Positions 1-12,404 of a stretch of 64,000 nucleotides of DNA are shown here, piece by piece (position 1 is the stretch's first letter; every line of letters starts with the position of its first letter). The notes below the pieces were generated by a model that saw only the letters and a list, made by a program, of their open reading frames with translations, was not told the DNA's origin and did not search any database. The position numbers and the translations under genes are program-made. Origin of the DNA: Proteromonas lacertae (taxonomy: Eukaryota; Sar; Bigyra; Opalinata; Proteromonadidae); the NCBI GenBank assembly GCA_002245135.1, contig NGBS01000012.1, positions 1 through 64,000 on the forward strand. Reading direction: 5' to 3'.

Positions 1-2
1 AG

Positions 3-3000
3 TTTTGGTTAGAAATTAATAATTTAGCTGAGATGGAAATTATGGCAGCTGATACTGAAGACAACTTAAAAGAAAATGAAAATAAGTTGAAATTAATGTA
101 TTATAGAGTAATGAAATTATCAATAAAACGAGGAGAATCTCATCAAACAATAAGTGTTGTATTGGAAAGAAATGCGGATCAAAGTTATTCAATTTATTTA
201 TATGATGAAGTATGGATAATTAACCATAGTGGAAGTGATATGTATTTAACCAGTAAAAAGAATGATAAAAATGCAATTTCAATACCTTCAACACAAGTAT
301 CTTTAACTGATATTAAGCCAGATGAAAAAGAAAAAGAGAATATTCCAAAGAATATAACAATTCCTATGAGTTTTACTACATCATCTAATGATAATAGATT
401 ATTCTTTACTTTAGATAAAAGTATATCTACTACATCTGAACCATTTAATCCTAAAACTGTTGGTATGATGTCCATATAGAATTCCAATTAGTAAGAGTGA
501 AGGAGATAAAGAATATATTATTGCTTCTTATTTAGGTAGAAGTTTATTCAGCCATACTTCAATCATTGAAATTAGACCAAAATATTGGGTTTGGAATAGA
601 TCTGAAACTGATATATCAATTAAACCAATATAAACAGAGTAAAGAGATTAAGGTAAATGCTAATACTTCTATTCCATTTAATTGGACTTGTATTGATGAT
701 AAAAACAACAATAATATGTTATTACAATTTACACCTGTTAATGGTAAAGAAGGAGATGATAGTTCTTATGAATATAGATGGAGTGGATTATGTAAAATTG
801 ATACTTTAACTGTACCAATCATTATAAAGAGTAATAATAAAGAGAATAAAGATAGAAAATACTATACAATTAGTCATACTGTTAGTAATGACAGTATAGT
901 GTTTATCATTCAAAAATTGGAAATAGAAAATTCTAATTTCATGTTTTATAATAATACTAGTCGTTATTCTATTATAGCACATCCTCGTCATTGTGATTAT
1001 TCAAATACAATTGAAATTAAACCATTAGAACATAAAGGATATGCATGGAAAGAACCATTAAAATCTTCACTTATTGTATTATCAATTCTTCCAGATAATC
1101 CAATGGAAATAAATAAATATAAATTAGAAGATTATGAACCATGTTCTACTTATACAAATATAATGTCTTTTGACAAAAATACTGAGCAAAAAATATTCAA
1201 AATTGGTGATACTGAAATTACAGCAACTGTTCATTATGAGAATGGTAAAAAGGTGATAATATTTGATGATAAACACTTCACTATTACAAGTTTATCAGAT
1301 ATAAACCATAATTTGAAGATAATGAATAGAATAAAGTTGAATATTGATGAAGAAATGAAAAAATTAGAAACAGAAAGATTGGAAATTGAAAAAGAGAAAG
1401 AAGAGAGTAAGAATTTAATTATTCAATTATTACATTGTAATGGAGTAGTAAGAGAAAAAGATAATAATTATTATTGTGTAATAGAATGTGATGGTCAAAA
1501 ATATAGAAGTAATAATGTACAAAAAACACCAAATCCATACTTTAACAAATATCAAGAAATACCAAATGTCAAAAGTAATGAAGTTAAGATTATTGTTTAT
1601 TTAGCAAAAGATAATAGTTATTATGGTAATCCAATAATGTTGAATTTAGATGATTTTGAAGTGAATAAACCATATTATAAACATATACATATATCTCCAC
1701 AATGTTCTTTATTATTCAATATTGTCAGTTGTTCAAATATAAAATTAGGTAAAAATATATTACAGAATTATTTGTATGATTTACATAAGACTGAATTAAC
1801 AACAATATCCAAGAAATTATTAGAAAATGAATTGAAGATAAAGAGTGGAAAACAAATCAATAGTGGAAAAACAGAAACAGTAATGAAAATACAAGTAACC
1901 AATGCTCATATTCCATTTGAAGGATATGTATATGCAGTAATCCAAACACAGAATAGTGATAAATTCTCCACTGTAGATAATTACGTTGAGATTGAAGATA
2001 TTAGTGAAGATATTGGTGAATTAACTCCAGTAACAGTTACAATAGATAACTATACACCTGAAAAATTAAAAATCTCTTTGATAAATGATGAATTTTATGT
2101 TTCTAATGTCAGTAAAGATTATGGTATTTATTACAACATAGAAATAGGTTCAGAAGTAAAACAAATTGATGATCATTCGTTAGATAATATGTCATTGAAA
2201 GATGTGATAGATTTATTAGGTGAAAAGACATCACATAAAATCACATTAATTCAAAATGTGAGAACTCAAGGTTATGGAACAGTTCAATGGGAAGATTTAT
2301 ATATTCTTCGACATACACTCGATAAAAACGATTCGATTCAAATCTCAATATTTGGTCAATCAGAGAATCTGGTAAGTGATAGTAACAAAGGAAATATCTT
2401 AACATTTACAGGAGAGATAGTAAAAGATGAACCATTAACAAATTTAGGTCAAAAATCTCCAAATGATATATTATTGGGAAGTACAATAATCCAATTCAAT
2501 CCTGATGAATTACAAAGTGTGATATTAATAAATGAGAATGGAAGTTCAATCAATTTATCAATCTCTTATGAAACATTAAATACAAAACTATCTGTGATGG
2601 ATATAAACTGTAAATGCAATATTCGTGGAATTGGTATTTCCTTTATATCCTCTGAACCTCATGATTTATTATACTTCACAATGAGAGAATTAAATGGAAA
2701 TATATCTTATAATACATTAGGTGGAATGACAATTCAAAGTTCATTGAAAACAATTCAATTAGATAATTTAATTCCCAATTGTGCTTATCCAGTGTTATTA
2801 TACACTCCAGAAAGTGATAAAAATGCATTAGAAATGAAGATTCAAAGTAAAGAAAGTAGTTTTTATGAATTAATCGAATTTAATTTACAACAATTTATAA
2901 TTCATTTCCATACAGATACATTGAAAGTGTTATATGATGAAATAAATCATTTATCAATTGAACATTTAATGAATTACGAAATTAATCCGTTAGAGAATTA

Positions 3001-4854
3001 CAGTCCATTGTTTATGTTAGATATAAATGAATATGAAAAAGATATGATTTATATAACTCATTTGAGAGTTCCTCCAATCAAATTACGAGTAACATTTACA
3101 GTTGGTGATAATAATTTCTTAGAATTTTTACCCAAAACAATTCGAGCGATAATTGGAAGTGTATTAAATATCGCTGGAAATTTAGAAGATGTAGTAATAA
3201 AAATCAATCCTTATCATACGAATTATTTATATTATTCTACTGTATATATTATTATTATTATTATTATAAATAGATGTTATTAATCTACAATGTAATTGGT
3301 CATTATTACAAACAATTTGTACTTCAAGGCTTGAAAGTATTTGGTAGTTTAGATGTGATAGGAAATCCATTTGGTTTAGTAAAGAATATTGGAATTGGAT
3401 TTCGAGATTTATTTTATGAACCAGCAAAAGGTTTAACTAAAAGTCCAGCAGCATTTGGTAAAGGAATAAAGAAAGGAGGAGTATCTTTTGCAAAACATAC
3501 AGCTGGTGGAGTATTAAATACAGTTGGTAAATTAACAAATACAGTTGGTTCATTAGCTCATGGTTTAACATTAGAAAAAAGAAAAGAGCCAATTCATAGT
3601 AAGAATGCCAAAGCTGGAATTGAGAATGGTGGAAAAGCGATATTTAATGGATTTAAAAGTGGTTTTACTGGTTTAATAAATGATCCAAAGAAAGGTTTAA
3701 AAGAAGGAGGTGTATTAGGTTTAATGAAAGGAATAACAACTGGAGTAGTTGGATTAGCTGCAAGACCAGTAGCTGGTGTATATATTATATTATATTAATA
3801 TTAATATTAATAGATAATTGATGGAGTATCTTATACAGTAAATGGAGTAAAGAATTCAGTAAGTGGTGAAAAGGAACGAAGTTTAATTCGAAAAATGCGA
3901 TATTATGATAGTAGTCGAATAATCTATGGATATGAAGATCGAGACAGTTTAGGATTATCCATAATGCAAAAGAACAAAATGAATATAGATCAATATTTAT
4001 GGTGTGAAATCTGTAACAATCGTCAAAATGTATTAATGGTGAATAGTCAAGAAATAATTAGTTTTGATAATCGAAGTAATAAAAGACTTTATCGAATAAG
4101 TATAGATAAAGTATCAATAAAATATGATGGATGTATATTGAGTTTATTACATGATGGTAATAAAAGTGAAACTTTTATATTTCAGAGTGAAGAAACATGT
4201 GAATTTTTAAATGAATTAATAAAACAGATGAAAGAAATGGAATGTTTAGATATTGAACATATGTGGGAATTGAGACAATGGATATCTAAGAATGCTCTAT
4301 CTAATAATTCGATAAAAGAAATTGATAATAATGGTGAGAGTGAATTAAATGATGAAAATGAATTAGATAATAATAATAATATAAAAGAAAAGAAGATCGA
4401 AATGGAGAAATTGAAGATAATTGATATGAGATTCGTAGGTCATGATAGCCATAAAGAAGATAAAGATATAATAGGAAGTGCTCGTAGTTTTATAGTTTAT
4501 CGATTAGAAATGATAAGTGAAAATAATGTTTATAGTTTTAATACATTTAAAAGATGGAGTCAATTACAATGGTTATTCGATAAACTTCATAGTTTAGATA
4601 AAAATATAAAAATTCCCAAAGAAAATCTATTTAAAGCGTTTGGAACAAGTATGAAATATATATATATTATAATTATATTCTGAATAGAAGTTCATTTAAA
4701 ATCGAAAGATGATAGTGGTTTAATAAAAGAAAGATCTGAAGCGATAATTCATAATATAGAAGTAATAAAGAAGAATAAATGGTTAGAGAGTAATACTATG
4801 TTGATAAATTTCTTGAAAGAAGATGCAATAAATGTGAAAAGAATAAGTGAATGA
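3..4854 (+). CDS. VPS13-family lipid-transfer protein, 3' portion (5' end outside window)
   Basis: VPS13 proteins are bridge-like lipid transporters at membrane contact sites. The reading frame is already open at base 3, so the N-terminal channel part lies outside the window. Visible in order: SHR-binding-domain-like segments (motif RPKYWVWN near 574); a charged coiled coil (about 1340-1410); a C2-like domain (about 1420-1690); a PDZ-like stretch (about 2130-2260); the classic VPS13 C-terminal signature (GLKVFGSLDVIGNP and FYEPAKGLTKSP, 3330-3440); a PH-like domain (about 3960-4240); and a C-terminal PX domain (about 4410-4850). Introns: 3242-3273, 3778-3813 and 4649-4687, all GTA...TAG. The frame changes by +1 twice, between 469 and 479 and between 536 and 633, with coding content continuing on both sides. 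The stop is TGA at 4852. Family assignment is firm; C2 and PDZ are by pattern only. Confidence 0.85.
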
Positions 4855-4914
4855 GATGTTTGAATAATAAAAATATAACAATAATAATATTTGATTAATA
4901 ATAGAATTGTATTT

Positions 4915-7900
4915 TTATAAATTGTCATTTACTTTTTTCAACATTTCTTCAAATTCTATCCTCTGAAATTCATCTTCAACACTGGATATGTATTTACTTG
5001 CTTCATTCAAATATTTCTTTGATTCTTCATAATCTTTCTATTTTCATTATAATCACATTCATATATATACAATATCAAAATAACATTCACCCATTTCATT
5101 ATTACATCTAAATCTCTCATAATCACTTTTAGCTAATTTTAATGCATTATTATATTGTTCTTTAGCTTCATCAATAGTACCTAGCTTAAATAAATACTTA
5201 CACACATATATATAATATAGGCATCTATCTTCATCTGATTCAGCAAAGTCAATTGCCGAAGTAATACAATTAAATGAGTTTTCATAATTATTCTATTATA
5301 AAACAATTGAAATATATACAAAGCCCAAATAACAATCACCTAAATTCATTAAACACATATATTTTTGTTTGTTTGTAGTTGCAAATCTTGATGCTATGTT
5401 ATAATGATCTAATGATTTTTCATACTCTTTCTATAACAAAAGTAAATCAGACACTACTATACAATATTAAAATAGCATAAACCAATATTTAAATTGCAAC
5501 TATAATTCTCTTCATCTGTTGATGCAAGATTTAATGCACATTCAAAATAATCTTTTGCTTTTTCATATTCCCTCTATAATAATAATAATAATTGTTTATA
5601 ATCATACAATCTTCAAATCACAAACACCTATTCTAAAGTTGCATAAGTAAATCTTTTCATTTGTGGAAGCAAAGTCTAAAGCAGATTCTAAATATTCAAT
5701 TGCTTTTTTAATTTCTCTCTATATTATCATTTATATCAAGTATAATACTGTTAGTTCATAAAAATTACTGATAGTGAAACAACATTCGTATTTTTCTTCA
5801 TTTTTAGAAGTGAATTGTAATGCAGACTCAAAATGTTCTAGTGAATTATTTAAATCACCCTATAATATGAATATTTTTATGGTTATACTAGATTGCCATA
5901 ACACAATGCTATATGGTTGTTATATAAATATTTCATTCTGTTAATATACTGCAAAGATTCTTCATCTAAAGGGTTAAGATGTTCTAATTCATAGAGATTC
6001 TCAAATGCAGTTTTAAAATATTTTATAGCTTGTTCATATTCTTCAACATTTGCACTGCACAAACCAATATTAAAGTAACAATCACATTTTTCTCTATTTG
6101 TAAATGCAAAAACTAATGCTGATTCAAAACGCTCTTTAGATTCTTTAAATTGATTCTATATATTCATTTATACACAAAATTTATACTAGATTTCGATAAC
6201 TTTCACCAATTTTGAATTTGCATTTAAATTTTTCATTATTTGTAGATGAATCATTTAGAGCAGTTACAAGGTATTCTATTGATCTTATATAATTCTTCTA
6301 TAAAGAAATAATAGATAATATATTTACTGAATTAAAACTTTCATATCCTCTTGTATAATTTTCAATGTATTTTTTTACTTTTGTAAATTTTTCAATATAT
6401 TCTTCATCTTCTATTGAGTATAAGAACTTGATTATTGAGTTGATTGTATCCAGGTTGTTATGATCAATTAAATCAATCAGTATATGTAAATCATTTAGAT
6501 ATATTTCTTTGTTCTTTTTCAATTCTACTGCATCATCTTCACCATATGGAGGATTTTCTTGATTTATTGAAGGAAATAACACCTATGATTTAAATAATAG
6601 AATATATTTATGTTTATATACAGTTGTTAATTCAATTTTCCAATACGATGAGAATTCTTTATTGCTCATTTTAATAATTTCATTCAATGTTTTACCTTCT
6701 ATAAAACCACCTCCTAAATAAAAATTCAGAATTTTAGAATCACAAAAAGAAGTATCTTCACTTGTTCCATTACTCACTGAAGTTGAAGGTAATGTTGAAT
6801 CATTATTAATATAAGCATTAACTTCTTTAAACATATCTTCAAATAATTTCTTATCATATGGATCTTCTACACCTGAAATATAAATATTTGCTTCATTCAA
6901 ATGTTTCTTGGATTCTTCATAATCTTTCTATTCTCATTATAATAATCATCATATTATATACAACATCAAAATAGCATTTACCCATTATATATTCACAACT
7001 AAATTTCTGATAATCAGTTTTGGCTAATTTTAATGCTTTCTTATATTGATCTATAGCTTGATTATTAATACCAAGTTTAAATAAACATTCACACATAAAC
7101 ATAGAACATATAAGTCTATCTTCATCAGATTCAGCAAATTCTAATCCTGAGATATAAAATCCCAAAGCTTCTTTATATTCTTTCTATAATTATTATAACT
7201 GCATAAATTATACAAGATTCATATTAATACAACCTAAGTTTATACTACATTTGTGTTTATTTTTTTTATTATTGCAAATTTTGACGCAGATTTATAATAC
7301 TCTATTGCTTTATCTAATTCATTCTATTGTATTATAAATAACAAATAATCATACTAGATCTGCATAACATACACCTATACCAAACACACAATTGAATTTT
7401 TCTTCATCTGATTCAGCAAATTTTAATGCATCATTCAAATGTTCAATTGATTTTATATTTTCTTTCTATAAATCAATTTATATCAACTATTATACTTTCG
7501 ATAAAAAATATCTACTTATATTAAGATAACATTCATATTTCTGTTTCTTTGTTGAGGAGAATTCTAATGCAGAATTAAAAGAATCAATTGCTCTGTCATA
7601 TTCAAGCTATAATATTAATTATATCATAATTATACTATTGCAGAATAACATTTACCTATAGTAGAATTACATTCATATTTATCTTCATTTGTTGAGGCAA
7701 ATTCTAAGGCAGAATTTAAATAGCCAAATGCTCTGTCATATTCAAGCTATAATATAAACAACTGTTAAAATCAATACTAAATATGTATAACACACACCAA
7801 GAGTGTAATTACTTTTGCATTTCTTGTCATTCATTTTAGATTTTGATGATTCTGTTAAACTACAATCATTTTCTAATAAAGATATATTATCTAATGTAGT

Positions 7901-8302
7901 TTTTAAAAAAGTAATTGACTGTCTGTATTCTTTCTATCACATTAAATAAATCATTAGTTATACAAGAGCAGCATAACATAAACCAATATAAAAGTTACAA
8001 TCACATTTTTCTTCTTTTGATGATGCAAAAACTAATGCAGATTCACAATGCTTTAATGATTCTCTGAAGTAATTCTATCACATAAAATTCTTAAGAAACA
8101 ATACAATTTCAAAATATGATTTACCTAGATTGTAATTACATTGGCGTAATTCTTCATCTGTATTAGCATTCTCTAAAGCAGATTTAAAACATTCTATTGC
8201 TTTTTCTATTTTTGCTATAAAATAAGATAAACATCCTATATACAGAATCAAAATATTTTGTAGCTTCTTTAAAATTTTCTTTGAATGTTTTTTCTTTTGC
8301 AA
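4915..8302 (-). repeat. Tandem TPR exons, one repeat unit per exon
   Basis: Most exons in this stretch are about 100-115 bases and encode one TPR-like helical hairpin with the pattern (K/R)EYEKA(I/L)..(F/Y)..AL.FA.(T/S)N.E.....C...(L/I)G.CY. Each is flanked by a GTATA...TATAG intron of about 27-50 nt, giving a period near 140 bases. The units differ enough to be old duplications. Near the end of each array one longer exon (6917-7165 and about 5073-5293) holds two units before the C-cap. Confidence 0.7.
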
Positions 8303-9559
8303 GTTTCTCCATATATTCTTTATCTTCTATTGAGTCTAAGAAGTTAATCATTGAGTTGAGTAGATCATCGTTGTTGTGATCAATTAAATCAATTAAGACA
8401 TGTAAATCATTTAGAAAATTGTCTTTATTCTTAATTAATTTTTTGGCGTCTTCTTTAGTATATGAAGGATTATCTTGACCTATTGAAGGAAAGAACATCT
8501 ATTATATAAATGTATTTATGTTTTTATACAAATTTAAATTCATCTTTCCAGTAGGATGAAAATTCTTCTTGTTTTATATCACAATATTCTGTCAATGTTT
8601 TACCTTCTATATTACCTTTTCCTAAATAAAACGATAAAATTAATGAATAATATGATGAAAAACTAGCTAATTCGTCTGAAGCTTCAGCTATTGATGGCGA
8701 AGAAAATGATGAATCACTTACAGAAGGAACAGGAGGAGTGTTTGATATTTTGTTTATTTCTTCTTCTATTTCATCAAGGTTTATTCTTTTATTCACATTT
8801 TTCTCTAACATTCGCTTTATTAATGCTTCTATTTGAGGAATTTTAACTCCACTTACTCTCGCAAAATCTAATTCTGTTCTTAAAAATAAATTATTTATTA
8901 TCTCCCTTTTGTTCTTTCCTTCAAAAGCAATTCTTAAGGTGTATATTTCAAACAAGATACAACCTAAAGCAAATATATCACTGGCTGTTGAATATGGAGG
9001 AGGTCTGGTTTGATATAATTCAGGAGCCATGTAACTATAAGTTCCTTTCAATACATCATCAGTACTATCAATTCCAGTTGCTAATCCAAAATCACTTATT
9101 ATTAATTCATTATGATCTCCTACTAAAATATTTCCTGGTTTTAAATCTCGATGGATTATTCCTTTACTATGAATATACTTTAAACCATTTATTAAATCTT
9201 TCATATACATCATCATTTCCTATATATCATTAATATATCATCATATATACATTTACTGAGAAATCTTCTTCTTTTTCAATCTTTTCATCTATCAGCTTCC
9301 ATAAATCACCATTTTTTAAATACTCTGTATATATATAACATTTATTTTCTTCTTCAATTATTACACTATCTTTTAGTATCAAGATATTTCGATCTCTCAA
9401 CTCTTCTAAAATCTTTATTTCATTTTTTATTGTCTCTAAATATCCTTTTTTTATTATAATCTCTTTTCTAGCTAGCTTTAAACCATTATGTCTTACTAAA
9501 CACACTTTGCTAAAACCACCTTCTCCAATTGTTTCATATTTTTCATCATTTATTTTCAT
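4915..9559 (-). CDS. Protein kinase fused to two module-plus-TPR arrays
   Basis: From the ATG at 9559 the protein opens with a complete Ser/Thr kinase domain: glycine loop GEGGFSKV, ATP-binding Lys in LARKEI, catalytic HRDLKPGN, DFGLA and APE. A Ser-rich linker follows, then an unrecognised module of about 130 residues (GKTL, EFSSYWK, FPSI.Q, LIDLIDHNN, SIED.EY) and an array of roughly 36-residue TPRs (8302-6917). A C-cap (YIS.VED) then leads directly into a second linker, a second copy of the module (6780-6300) and a second TPR array ending at the TAA at 4915-4917. Introns are about 27-50 nt and fall at the same place in most TPR units. Two single-base losses in A runs (plus-strand T runs 8209-8213 and 7260-7267) break the frame of the first array; the second array is intact. 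It may be one fused gene or two genes; I favour fusion because no stop separates the halves. Confidence 0.7.
6298..6900 (-). other. Second copy of unknown module in the kinase-TPR gene (no kinase)
   Basis: This is the internal repeat of the module that follows the kinase at 8184-8690. Both copies share GKTL, FSSYWK, FPSI.Q.NP.Y, LNDLH.LIDLIDHNN and SIEDEEY. It follows a TPR C-cap matching the one at the end of the gene, but here the cap runs on into a Ser/Thr-rich linker instead of a stop. The intron splitting it (between the FSSYWK exon and the FPSI exon) sits at the same place as in the other copies. This points to duplication of the whole module-plus-TPR block without the kinase. I do not recognise the module. 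Confidence 0.65.
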
Positions 9560-9628
9560 TACGCTCTTAAATCAAATTGTTATTGTTATCAGCTAAAAAT
9601 TTAATTAAAAATTTTGATATTCAAACCT

Positions 9629-9649
9629 AAGAATCAAACCTGCATTATT
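9629..9649. repeat. 21-bp sequence shared by the upstream regions of both kinase/TPR family genes, copy 1
   Basis: An identical 21-base string, beginning AAGAATCAAACC on the plus strand, occurs here about 70 bases upstream of the kinase gene start (9559). It recurs at 12106-12126, about 37 bases upstream of the paralogue start (12069). It could be a conserved 5' UTR or promoter element, or a relic of the duplication that made the two genes. Confidence 0.6.
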
Positions 9650-9759
9650 TACTCATTCATAATTATATGTGGTAATATTTAGACACTGCTTGACAAATCA
9701 AAAAAATCATTATAAAGCAACAAAAAACATTGATAGAAGCAAAGAGAATAATTGTTTTT

Positions 9760-12069
9760 TTATTTATCATTCAATTTATTAAATATTTCTTCTAATTCTC
9801 TATTTAACTCTTCATTTACACTTGATTTATATTTATATGCTTCACATAAATACTTCTTGGCATTTTCTATATCATTCTATTTTCAAAATAATAATAATAA
9901 TCATTATAGTATATATACTCTTTCAAAAAGAAGTTTACCCAATTTATAACTACATATAAATCTTTCAACATCTGTATTAACTGATTCTATTGCTCTATTA
10001 TAATTATCTACTGCATCATCTATCATACCAATACTATACAAACAAGCACACATATACATATTGCATAAGCACTTATCCTCATTCAATTCTACATATTCTA
10101 ATGCTAAAAGTAGGTATTCCATAGATTTTTCAATATTATTCTATTATATTAACAATTCAAATAATCATACAAGTTTCAAATAACTTGCACCTAAGTAGAA
10201 ACAACATTCGTATTTTACTCTATTTAAGCATGGTAGTTCTAAAGCCCATTTGAAATGTTCTATTGATTTTTCATAATCTTCCTATTTAATTATATAACCA
10301 TTTAAAAACTTACAATATCATAATAACAATAACCTTTTTTATATTCAAATATAAAACACTCATCTTTTGTAAATATATCTTTCACTCGAGATGAAAAATT
10401 TTCTATTAATTGTTTATATTCTTTCTATTTATATATATATATATATTATTAAAAATGAATATATACTATTTTGTTGTTACATATATCAATATTTAATTCA
10501 CAATTCTGTCTTTCTTCACTTGTTGTACATTTTTCTAGTGTTGATTGTAAATATTTCATTGACATTTTATTTTCTCTCTATCATAATATTATTCATTATA
10601 TTATACAAGAAAGGAACAATAGTTAGACATAATAGCTGAATAATATGAAAGCATTTTTTGTTTCGTTGTTGCATACTTTAATCCTTCTTCTAAATATTCT
10701 GTTGATATATCATATTCTTTCTATTATAATGTCTATAATTATATGCATACTAGAACTGAATAGCAAATAGCTATATCATAATAACAAGAGCTTTTTTCTA
10801 TATCTACATAAGATACTTCCAATGCAGATTTAAAATAATCAATTGCTTTTATGTAGTCTTGCTATTAATTCATAAAGTCAAATATATATACAACACTTTC
10901 ATAGCATTTACCTAAATAGTAAATACATGAACATTTTTCTACATTTGTATATGCAAATTGTAAAGCAGTAGTCAAACATTCTATCGATTTTTCATTCTCT
11001 TTCTATTAAAAAAAAAGTATAAGTATTAATTACTATAATCATACAAGATTGTAATAACATCTTCCAATGTTAGAGTAGCAAAGACATTTATTTTCATTTA
11101 TATAGGCAGTTTGTAATGCAACTTGATAAAACTGTATAGATACTTCATATAATCCCTATTCAAAATAATAAACAACACTTATATATACCATTATTAAGTA
11201 ATTTTCACCAATACTAGTATTACATTCAAATCTTTCTACATCATCAGTTGCCAACTCTACAGCTTTAAGTAAAAATTCTATTGATACTTCACATTCACCC
11301 TATCAAATTGATAAATAAATGAATATAAAATACAAGATCCATATAACAAAAGCCAATTTTGCTACTACATTCATATTTTTCTTTATTTGTAGATGCATAT
11401 GTCAATCCACGATAAAAATACTCTAATGCTTTAGCATATTGCTTCTAATTGTATAATAGTAAAAAATAGATTTACTGTAGAGAAATAGTTATCTCCTGTA
11501 TTTATAAATGATTTACATGTTTCTTGATCTGTTTTGGTAATTAATATCTTAGTATTATCATTAGGTATTTCATTTACATCATATGAAGGTTTTAAATATT
11601 CCAATTCCCTAAAGATGTCTACTGGAGGTTGTTCATATTTTTCTATAGATCTTTTCACTTCAATCAGTTTTTCAACATATTCATTATCTTCTATAGACGA
11701 TAAGAAGTTTATCATTGAATTGACTACATCTTTGTTGTTTTTATCAATCAAGTCAATTAGTTTATGCAAATCATTTAAATATTTGTCCTTGTTATTCTTT
11801 AATTCTGCTACTTCTTCATTTGTATATGACGGTTCTACTTGGTTGATTGAGGGAAAGAATATCTATTGTATAAACAAATATAATAAATGATATACAAATA
11901 CAAAATCATTTTTCCAGAATGAAGAAAAAACTTCTGGCTTTATTTCAACAATCTCTTTTAAGGTTTTGCCTTCAATTACTCCATTTCTTAAATAAAAATT
12001 GAGTACTAAAGAATTATAGTTAAGAGAATAATTAGCTAGTTCACTAGATGCAACACAAGGTGGTAACAT
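9760..12069 (-). CDS. Kinase-less paralogue: unknown module plus about 13 TPRs
   Basis: This paralogue of the neighbouring kinase/TPR gene lacks the kinase domain. The first usable ATG (12069) starts just before the module (LNFYL, GKTL, FSSFWK, FPSINQ, LIDLIDKNNKD, SIEDNEY). The second module exon carries an extra tail of about 50 residues absent from the other copies. About a dozen TPR exons follow, each bounded by GTATA...TAG introns, then a double-TPR exon (9904-10122) and a C-terminal cap ending NKLNDK with TAA at 9760-9762. All TPR exons I followed are in frame, unlike those of the neighbour. Its likely role is protein-protein interaction; no enzymatic domain is visible. An upstream non-kinase start or a missing kinase exon cannot be excluded. 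Confidence 0.7.
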
Positions 12070-12105
12070 CAGAAAAAAAAAAAAGATTTGAACGAAATCA
12101 AGCCA

Positions 12106-12126
12106 AAGAATCAAACCTGCATTATT
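12106..12126. repeat. 21-bp shared upstream sequence, copy 2
   Basis: This is identical to 9629-9649 and lies immediately upstream of the kinase-less TPR gene. It also falls inside a short plus-strand open frame of about 50 codons (12092-12241, ending TAA) that has no recognisable homologue. The match may therefore be a remnant of a once-coding segment as well as a regulatory element. Confidence 0.55.
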
Positions 12127-12404
12127 ATTTGATGATGAAAAAGAAACTCTATTAAAGAAAAATATTCCATCTGTTTTATATCCATTTGTAGAAATAACAT
12201 ACAGTGGAGTTTATGTTGAGTTATTGTCTTTTATTCACTAATGAAGATGTAGAACAAAGAGTTTATGACTTTATTATTATTATTATTATTTTATTTTAAT
12301 TTTGTGTTGTTAAACTAAAAACAAATCATTAAAAATATTAATAATAGGAATATATATTTTTCATTTTACTTTTAATCTACTATAATCATCATCATTTTCA
12401 TTCA

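Noticed and set aside
477-633. A common stop-codon slippery heptamer (ATA-TAR-A) as in Euplotes
   Set aside because: It fits the two VPS13 sites, but in the ATPase, TruA and DnaJ genes the conserved frame changes upstream of the stop, so one shared stop-associated motif does not explain all sites.
4680-4854. Frame loss at the PX-domain intron of VPS13
   Set aside because: Splicing 4649-4687 with correct phase gives GTKVHLKSKDDSG in frame to TGA at 4852.
10400-10460. TA-repeat as a possible origin or hairpin element
   Set aside because: It is a microsatellite inside a TPR-gene intron; similar AT runs occur in many introns.
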